A stretch of 64,000 nucleotides of DNA, from assembly GCF_013376045.1 (NCBI RefSeq), contig NZ_JABMJG010000003.1, positions 372,001-436,000 of the forward strand. The letters are read 5' to 3'. Source of the stretch: Variovorax sp. SG517. Lineage in GTDB: Bacteria > Pseudomonadota > Gammaproteobacteria > Burkholderiales > Burkholderiaceae_C. The notes under the pieces were generated by a model. It saw only the letters and a program-made list of their open reading frames with translations, searched no databases and was not told the origin of the DNA. The position numbers and the translations under genes are program-made. Positions 46,301 to 53,600 of this stretch are shown in pieces. Position 1 is the stretch's first letter. Every line of letters begins with the position of its first letter.

Positions 46301-47613
46301 AGCTCGCGCGCCGCATCGGGCGGCGTGCCGGTCTCGGGCTTGTGGCGCTTCACGAGCGTGAGCGAGAGGTCGTCGGTCTCGTCGAAGCGGCCCTGGCGGT
46401 CGTACACGCGCACGCGGTAGTAGAGCTTGCCGGTCGCGCTTTCGGGCATGCGGTCGAGCAGGCCCTCGGGCACCTGCCATTCGCCGCGCAGGCCGGCGTC
46501 CAGCGGCACGGTGGCCAGCAGGCGGCGCTGCATCGCCTCGTTGGCGGTGTACACGCGCAGCTCGGCCTTCGAGGTGAAGAGCAGGTAGTTGCTGTAGCCC
46601 GCGAAGCGCACCGTGTCGCCGGCCACCACGGTGGTGGGCCAGGCGCTGGCGCTCAGGCGGCGTGGCTGCGAGAGGTTGTCGTACTGCAGGCGCAACTGGT
46701 TGCGCTCTAGCTGCACGTCGACGCAGCGCTGGCGGTCGGCGCTGGTGGTGCCGTCCGCCGAAGCCTGCTTGCCGTCGGGCGACAGCAGCTGGCCGTCCAC
46801 GCTCAGGCGCAGCGGCGCGTCGTCGGTGCCGAAGGCGGTGAAGGTGCGGCACACGCCGGGGTCGGCGGGCGCGGCGACCGGGGTTGCGGCGACGGGCGCG
46901 TCGCGCCAGTACACGCGCACCTCCACGCGGCGGTTGGCCGCCCAGTTGGCGGGGTCGGTGGCTGGCGTGGCGACGGGCGCGTCGGGGCCGCGCGAGCTCG
47001 CGGCCGCGGCGGTCTCCGGCAAGCCGAGGCGCTGCGTCAGATAGCGCGCGGCCTGCTGCGCGCGCGCCAGGCCCAGCGCGTGGTTGTCGGCGAAGCGCTC
47101 GCGCGACTTCGCGCTCATCGCCTGCGTGTCGGTGTGGCCGACGATCTCGAAGCGCAGGCCGTCGCGGCCCTTCACCTGCTCGGCGATGCGGTCGAGTTGC
47201 GCGCGGTCGGCGGGGGAGAGTGCGTCGGCGCCGGAATCGAAATGCGGCGTGCTGGCGTCGCTGCGTTCGGCGGGCGTGGCGACTGGCGATGAAACCGGGG
47301 CGGCCGCTGCCACGCGCTCGTCGCCGAGCACGAAGGTGGCCTTGGGCAGCTCGCGCTCGCTGCTGCGCGGCAGGTGGCGCGCGCCGTCGATGTCGATCGC
47401 GCGCGGGTCGGCCGCGGCGCGGTCCAGCATGCGGCCGCGCACGGCGCTTTCCTGCGCGGCGGCCAGACCCATGCCCAGGCAGGCGGCGGCCACGGCGCCC
47501 GCGAGGGCCATGCGCTTCGGAAGCGCCTTCTTCTTTCTTCTCATGTCGGCTCGCTCGATCGGGTTCGGTGTCTGTTGTCGGGTCATGGCGGCGGTGTCTT
47601 TTCCTCGCGTCAT
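43306..47613 (-). CDS. Outer-membrane beta-barrel protein with periplasmic OmpA domain (partner of the giant repeat protein)
   Basis: Protein of 1435 residues from ATG 47613, which overlaps the preceding stop (ATGA) and has GAGGT six bases upstream; starts at 47586 or 47544 (MRRKKKALPKRMALAGAVAA) would give a tidier signal peptide. Order: signal peptide; OmpA domain about 125-230 (FDSGADALSPADRAQLDRI, EIVGHTDTQAM, NRRVEVRVYW); beta-sandwich region about 250-515; from about 520 to the end many amphipathic strands (WFFVGQADLTVGSNSV, YLRNQDITRGAERVTLEIRD, YHVNENLKVGIGYNFTDYSD) ending WFLNVLGKF. The terminal Phe is the BAM insertion signature. The barrel is large; pore, receptor or export function is unknown. 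Coupled to the giant gene. Confidence 0.78.
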   Translation of the reverse strand: MTRGKDTAAMTRQQTPNPIERADMRRKKKALPKRMALAGAVAAACLGMGLAAAQESAVRGRMLDRAAADPRAIDIDGARHLPRSSERELPKATFVLGDERVAAAAPVSSPVATPAERSDASTPHFDSGADALSPADRAQLDRIAEQVKGRDGLRFEIVGHTDTQAMSAKSRERFADNHALGLARAQQAARYLTQRLGLPETAAAASSRGPDAPVATPATDPANWAANRRVEVRVYWRDAPVAATPVAAPADPGVCRTFTAFGTDDAPLRLSVDGQLLSPDGKQASADGTTSADRQRCVDVQLERNQLRLQYDNLSQPRRLSASAWPTTVVAGDTVRFAGYSNYLLFTSKAELRVYTANEAMQRRLLATVPLDAGLRGEWQVPEGLLDRMPESATGKLYYRVRVYDRQGRFDETDDLSLTLVKRHKPETGTPPDAARELLRGYGQNNIAIANIPLSAGTVTASGAAIRPGESVRALGFAVPVDESGRFVFQQLVPRRVQTGEIAVTDAQGATRAYRRDFDLPSSDWFFVGQADLTVGSNSVSGPAAIMTNDKNRYGGGGWSEGRIAGYAKGQLNDRWTLTASVDTEERPLKELFRNMDRKDPTSLFRRFDPEDSWSTFGDDSTTVEDAPTQGRFYLRVDDGRSQAMWGNFKLNFGDTELTRVSRGLYGFHGRYLGEESTSFGEARLKVDAFAAEPGTLAAREEFRGTGGSLYYLRNQDITRGAERVTLEIRDRDSGLVLKRTQLVPTTDYEIDYLQGRVLLSAPLPSLSDDGSLVRAGGFTGMPTYLVVDYEYTPLATSLDTLAVGGRVSWWANDNVGVGVTASRQDQIGGDQRLAGVDLTLRKTENTYVKGEFARSKGPGTSQLDSTDGGFSFTGRNGSLTNGLGNGPTGNANAWRLEGQADLGDFDIRGGGRVSAYAQSRDAGFSAPGQYASNATRQVGVQATVPFGEKAENGELRLKADRRDEQNGYNSSVLDAQYSLALSSEWKLGLGLRYDDKTGDALITSPSLPTTQAVSGERADAAVQLEYTGADRWSAYGFAQKTLRRTGTRLENDRLGLGGRYRVNDKLALRGELSTGDGGFAGKAGVDYQYDDRSSVYMTYVSDTGRTDENLIGRGGSLVTGVRSRVGDGLTMFTEHRQATGAQPGLTHAYGVQYAPDTHWTFGVNFENGWVGAETLGATRRQAVAFTSGYSSERLKYSGGLEYRKDRTTAETRTSWLVKNSFSWKVDDDSRWIGKFNWADSDSTTGTLAAAKYTEAMLGYALRPALNDKLNLLFKYTYLYDLSSPGQVVSGGVDSTLGTVSTTGIDYQQRSHVFAIDATYDIDPRWTIGGKYAWRLGELRASRDSSAPWFKSSAELAVLRVDWKLVRNWDWMLEWRTLRAKELKDRKSGWVTAAYYHVNENLKVGIGYNFTDYSDNLTDMSYRSKGWFLNVLGKF

Positions 47614-50600
47614 GGCTTGACCTCTTCGGAAGAGGCGGCGGCAGGCACCAGCTCGATCTCGACGTCCAGGTTGAAGAGCGGCGGCTCCTTGCGCGAGGCG
47701 CGCTGCTCGCCGAGCTGCTTCCAGCGCGAGAGCACCGCGGCCTTCACCGCGTCGGTGCGGTCGCGGCCCAGCGATGCGGGCTCGCCCGGCGCGGCCTTGT
47801 AGGCCAGGCGCAGCACCGAGGTCTTCTCCGCCAGCACGGCGACCGTGCGGTCGAGCTCGCCTGCGAAGGCGGCGCGCAGCGTGGCGGCGCCGTCGTCGAA
47901 GGCCGCGCCCTGCAGCGCGAGGCGCACCACGCGGTGCACGGTGGCGCCGAAGTTGATCTTCAGCACCTTGCCGCGCGTGGCGCGCTCGGCCGCCGGGTTC
48001 TCGCTGGTGGTGCGATAGCCCGAGGGCAGGGTGCGCTCGTCGAGCTTGAGCACCAGGTTGCTGCCGGTGCCTTCCTTCGGAATGGCGGCGCAGGCGATGT
48101 GGTAGCGGCCCTCGGCGTCGGTGGTGGCCAGCACGCCGTTGACGGTGGCGATGCGCACGTTGGCCACGCCCGGCTCGCCGTCGTCCTGGTAGCCGTTGGC
48201 GTTCCTGTCGTCGTAGACCTTGCCGATCACGTCGGTGCAGTCGAAGAGGGCGTCGGGCACCACGCGCACGGCGGCGGTGGCCAGGTTCGAGAGCGTCCGG
48301 CCGCCCACGCCCTGTGTGGCGACGACCTGGTTGACGAACTCGCCTTCGCCCACGCCGACGCCCACGCCCGCGACCATCAGGTATTCCTTGGTCTCGTTGG
48401 GCGCGAAGTTCTGGCCGGGCACCACGACCTGGCGGCCGTTGACCTGCGGGATCACCGGCAGCGCCACGCCGCCGGGCAGCGTGCGCACGCTGAGCGAGCC
48501 CTGGATGTAGCGGAAGCCCGGCGGCAGCGTGTCGACCACGGCCACGCCCGGCACCGTGGTGCTTCGCGTGTTCCGCGCCGTGATGCGGTAGGGCAGCAGC
48601 TCGCCCTTCTTCACGGTCAGCTTCGAGGTGGTCTTGCGCAGCTCGATGAGCGTGGCGTTCGACGGGTCGAGCGGGATGTTGTTGGCCACCACGTGCTGGC
48701 CGCCGCCGCCCGGCATGTTGAACACCAGGTAGTAGCCGGCACCGGTCACCAGTGCCGCGCCGGGGCTCACCACGCAGGGGTTGGTCTGCGCGGGCGCCGG
48801 TCCGTTGGCGGGCGCCGCGCACGACTGCGTGCCCAGCGCGCCGGCCGCGGGCGGGTACATGGTGGAGGGCAGGTAGGCGCCCGGCGGGGTGATGGCCAGG
48901 CGGTACTCGCCGGCCGGCGCGCCCGGCAGCACGAAGAAATCGTAGTAGCCGTTGGCGCCGGTGGTGTAGCTGTCGCGTCCGTCGAGCAGGTGCTGCGCGG
49001 GGTCGAAGCCCGGCGGGCCGACCAGCTTCACCACGGCGCCGGGCACGGGCGTGCCGCCCACGCTGTCGTACACCACGCCACCCGGGTCGTAGGGCAGGTC
49101 CTGCTTCTGGATGTTGGCGCCCGCGGTCACGCGCACCTTGATGCTGAAGCGCGGGTCGCTCGCGGCCGGCGTCGGGTAGGGACCGTTGGCGCCGTTCTGC
49201 GCGGCATCGGTCGGCCACACGCCGCCCACCACGCGGCCGTCGGGCGAGCGGAAGCGCACGCGGTATTCGCCGGGCGTCAGGTCGCCGAAACGGTAGCTGC
49301 CGTCGGCGTTGGTGGTCACGGTGTAGAGCACGGTGGCCGCGTTCTCGGCGCAGGCGTTGCCGCCGTCGGCGCAGCGCATCAGCTCCACCGTCCAGCCTTC
49401 GCCCTGGCCCTCGCCCGATTCGCGGCTGCGGTTGTGGTTCTGGTCGAACCACACGGTGCCGGTGAGCGACGCGGGCTGGTTGCTGTGCTCGGTGAAGTCG
49501 TAGCCGGTGCCGTTGGCTTCCAGGCCGGTGAAGCTCACGCGGATCTGGTTGGTGCCCTGCGCGGTACCGCCCAGCGTGCCGGGGATGGCGATGCCTTCGT
49601 CGTAGCCGCTCGGCTGCGTCTCGGTGACGGTGTAGCCGCCGCTGCCCGGAAGGGGCAGGCCGGGCAGCTCGTAGCGGCCGTTGGCGTCGGTGACGGCGGT
49701 GCGCGTCACCGGCTGGCCGGCTGCGTCGGTGCCGGTGAGCGTGATGGTCACGCCGGCGATCGGAAGGTCCTGCGGCTCGCGCTTGCCGTTGCGATTGGCG
49801 TCGTTGTAGACGGTGCCCGCCAGCGATGCGCCGCGTTCGCCGAAGTTGTAGTTGTCGCCGTTGCCGCCGCGGTAGGCGATGGCGCTGACGACGTCGTTGC
49901 CCAGCGTGCCGGTGGCCGCGCCCTCGACCGTGCCCACGGCGTCCAGGCCGTCGGCGTAGGTCACGGGCTGCGTCTCGCGCAGCGTGTAGCCCGCCGCGTC
50001 GGCCGGCAGCAGGCCGGTGAAGACGTAGCGGCCGTTCGCATCGGTGACCACCGTGGCGTTCACCGCGAGGCCGCTGGCGGAGCGGCCGGTGAGCGTGAGC
50101 GTCACGCCCGCAATGCCGGCCTCGGTGGGCTGGCGCACGCCGTCGTTGTTGGTGTCGACGTACACCCAGCCCGCGATCTGGCCGCCGCGTTCGCCGAAGT
50201 TGTAGTCGATGCCCGCGTCTTCCGACACCAGCGCGAGGCCGCCGAAGCGGTCGTTGGTGCCGCCGGGGTTGGCAGTGCCGCGCGGCGCGCCTCCCACCGT
50301 GCCGAGCGACTCGGGGCCGTCGGCCACGCCGGCGGGTTGCGTCTCGTCGATCTGGTAGGTGCCGGGCGTGAGCGCGTCCACCAGGTAGCGGCCGTCTGCG
50401 GCGGTCTGCACCGTGCGGTCGACCGCGTTGCCCTGGAAGTCGGTGCCGGTCACGCGGATGGTGGTGCCTGCGATGCCGGGCTCGCCGGTGTCGCGCGTGC
50501 CGTTGGAAGGCGCCACGTCGGCGTAGACGTAGCCCGAGAGGCTCGCTGGCTTGACGGCAGAGAAGTTGTTGCCGGCGGAGCCCGCGCCCGCGGCGCCCAG

Positions 50601-53600
50601 CACGATGTTCTGGATGACGTTCGCGGTCGAGCCGTTGGGGCCGTTGGTCACGCCGCTGCCGCTGGTGGGCACCGAGCCCGGCGTGCTGCCCGCGCCGCTG
50701 ACGGTGCCGGCGCGCGTGATGCCGGGCAGGTAGCCCGCGGGCCGCGCCTCGGTCACGGCGTAGCTGCCCGGCGCGAGGTTCGGGAAGCTGTAGTCGCCGC
50801 TGGCGTCGGTGGTGGTGGTGCGCGACACCGCCTGGCCGTTGACGTCGGTGCCGGTGAGCGTGATGGTCACGCCAGCCAGGCCCGGCTCCGTGGCCGGTGC
50901 GCCTTGCGCGCCGTTGCCGTCGCGGTCGTAGTAGACGCGGCCGGAGATGCCGCCGGGCAGCAGCTCGCCGAACCAGTACTCGCCCTGCGTCGACGGTACG
51001 TTGGTGCCCGAGACGGTCACGCCGGTGATGACGTTGCCGCCGCCCTGGGGCGTGCCGGGCTGGCCGTTGTTGTTGGCCTTGCCGGGCGCGAAGTTGGCCG
51101 GCTGCGTCTCGGTGATGGTGTAGCCGCCAGCGCCCGAGGGGGGCACGTTGCGGAACTCGTAGGCGCCCGTCGTGCCTGTCGCCACCGCGAGGAGGTTCAC
51201 CGGGTTGCCCGCGGCGTCGGTGCCCGTGAGGCGCAGTTCGACGTTGGGAATGCCGGTGTCGCCGGCCTGCGGGACGCCGTCGTTGTTGCCGTCGACGAAC
51301 ACGCGCGTCGTGATGCGGGTGAGCTGCTCGCCGAAGTTGTAGCCGGTGCCGTTCACGTTGGAAGCCAGCGTGATGGCGCTCACCACGTCGTTGCCCGCGG
51401 TGCCGCCCGCGGAGCCTGCCGCGTCGGTGCCGTCGACGAAGCCGGCCGGCTGCGTCTCGGTCAGCGTGTAGTTGCCGGGCGTGAGGTTGTTGAAGGCGTA
51501 GTTGCCGGTGCCCGTCGCCGTGGTGGTGGTCAGCGACACCGGGTTGCCGTACATGTCGGTGCCGGTCAGGGTGACGGTCACGCCGGCGATGCTGGGGTCG
51601 CCCGCACTGGAGGAGCCGTTGTAATCGGCGTCCTGGTAGACGCGGCCGGCCAGGCTGGACGCGCGCACCTCGCCGAAGTTGTTGGCGCTGGAGGCGCCGC
51701 CGGTGCCAAGCACGATGTTGTCGATGCGGTTGGCGTTCGAGCCGTTCGGGCCGTTGCCGGTGCCCGGCGGCACGGTGCCGGGCGTGCTGCCCGCGCCGCT
51801 GACGGTGCCCGCGCGGGTGATGCCGGGCAGGTACGCGGCGGGCTGGTCCTCCACCACGCTGTAGGTGCCGGCGGGCACGGTGAAGCTCCAGTTGCCGCCG
51901 GCATCGGTGGTGGTCGTGAGGGCGATGGGGTTGCCCGCGCTGTCGGTGCCGCTCAGGCGGATGGTCACGCCGGCGATGGCGGGTTCGCCGCCGTCGATCA
52001 GGCCGTTGCCGTTGAGGTCTTCGTACACGCGGCCCGAGAGCGCGCTGTTCTGCAAGGTGACGCTGCCGTCGTTGAAGTTGTTGCCGCCGTCCGGATCGGT
52101 GCCGCCGTTGGTGTCGCCCGAGCCGGTGGTGACGATGTGCGCGCGGTTGGTCAGCACGGTGCCGTTGGCCGGTGCCGCGCCGCTGAAGCGCACCGGAATG
52201 CGCACGGTGGCCGTGCCGTTGGCCGGCATCGAGGTGATGGCGCAGCTCACGGCGGTGCTGCCGGCCGTGCCGGTGCAGGTGGGCGCGGCGGGCGTGAAGC
52301 TGCCGCCGGTCACGGTGAACACTGGGGTGCCCGCCAGCACCAGCGGTGCGGGCAGGGTGTCGGTGAAGCTGGTGGTCTCGGCACTGTCGGGGCCGTTGTT
52401 GCGCAGCTGCACGAGCCAGTCGAAGGGCACGGCCGAGGACGCGGTGGTCACCGGCGCGGCAGTGCCGGAGGAGACGGCGGCCTTGGAGACCACCTGCACG
52501 TCGGCCTTGAAACGGAAGGTGGTGTTCTCGGCCACCGCGTTGTTGCCCTGGACGGTGTCGAAGGCGTTGCGCGCGGCGTCGAAGAAATCGACCTTGGCGT
52601 TGTTCTGGAAGGTGCCGCGAGAAACGCCGCGCAGCACGACGCGGAACTGCAGCGTGTTGAGGTCGCCGGTGGAAGTGGCGCCGGTGCCTCCCAGCGTGGG
52701 AATGGTGAACACGATCTGTCCGCCGGCCGAGCCTATGGCCGCGCCGCTGGCCAGCGCGAAGGTCGTGCCTGCCGGTGCATTCGCCGGAATGCTCACGGAC
52801 ACCAGCGTGGGCGGCGCCTCGCCGTTCGGACCTGGCAGCGGCAGCGTGTCGACCATGCGCACGTCTTCCGCCGTCGAGGCGCTGTTGTTCGACACCGTGA
52901 TGGTGTAGCCCACGTCATCGCCCACGTTCACCGGGTCGACGTCGTCGCGTTTGGTGACGACCAGGTCGTACACCGGTGCGGTGATCGTGGCGGGCACGGC
53001 GGCGCTGTTGTTGGCCGTGTTGATCTCGGGCGTGGCCGTGGAGACCTGCGCGGTGTTGGTCACCGTGGAGCCGTTGAGCACATACAGCGGCCGCACCTGC
53101 ACCGTCACGGTCTGCTGCACGTTGCGATCGAGCGAGGTCCAGGCGCACTCGAGCTGGTTGTTGGTGGTGCCGGTGCCCGTGGGCTGCGTGGTGTTCGGCT
53201 TCGTGCTGCAGTTGCCGCCGCCCGAGGCGGTGGCCGAGATGAACATCAGGTTGGCCGGCAGTGTGTCGACCACGTGCACGTCGTAGGCGCGGCTGAGGCT
53301 GCCCTGCGCGAGGCTCTGGTTGCGCGCCGTCAGCGTGTAGGTGAGCAGCTGGCCCACGGGCACCGAGGCGGGGCTGGCCGACTTGGTGACCGTCACGTCG
53401 GTGCGCGCGAGCAGGAAGGCGGAGGCGCTGCCATTGTTGTTGCCCAGGTCCGGATCGGCCGGCGTGGTCGCCAGTGCATTGGCGGTGTTGTTGATCTGGA
53501 AGCCGTGGTCGGTGGCCGAGGCGCCATCGCCGTAGTGCTTTGCGACAACCTGGATGACCGGGCACAGCGGCAGGGCGCTGGCGGGGTCGGTGCTCGCGCG

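Noticed and set aside
43423..46710. A 1095-codon plus-strand frame antisense to the barrel gene
   Set aside because: No domain, no ribosome-binding site, composition typical of a shadow frame; the opposite strand encodes a coherent OmpA-barrel protein.
48180..52060. Tandem repeats considered as a CRISPR array or satellite
   Set aside because: The repeats are long, in frame, diverged and encode beta-sandwich protein domains; there is no short-repeat/spacer structure.
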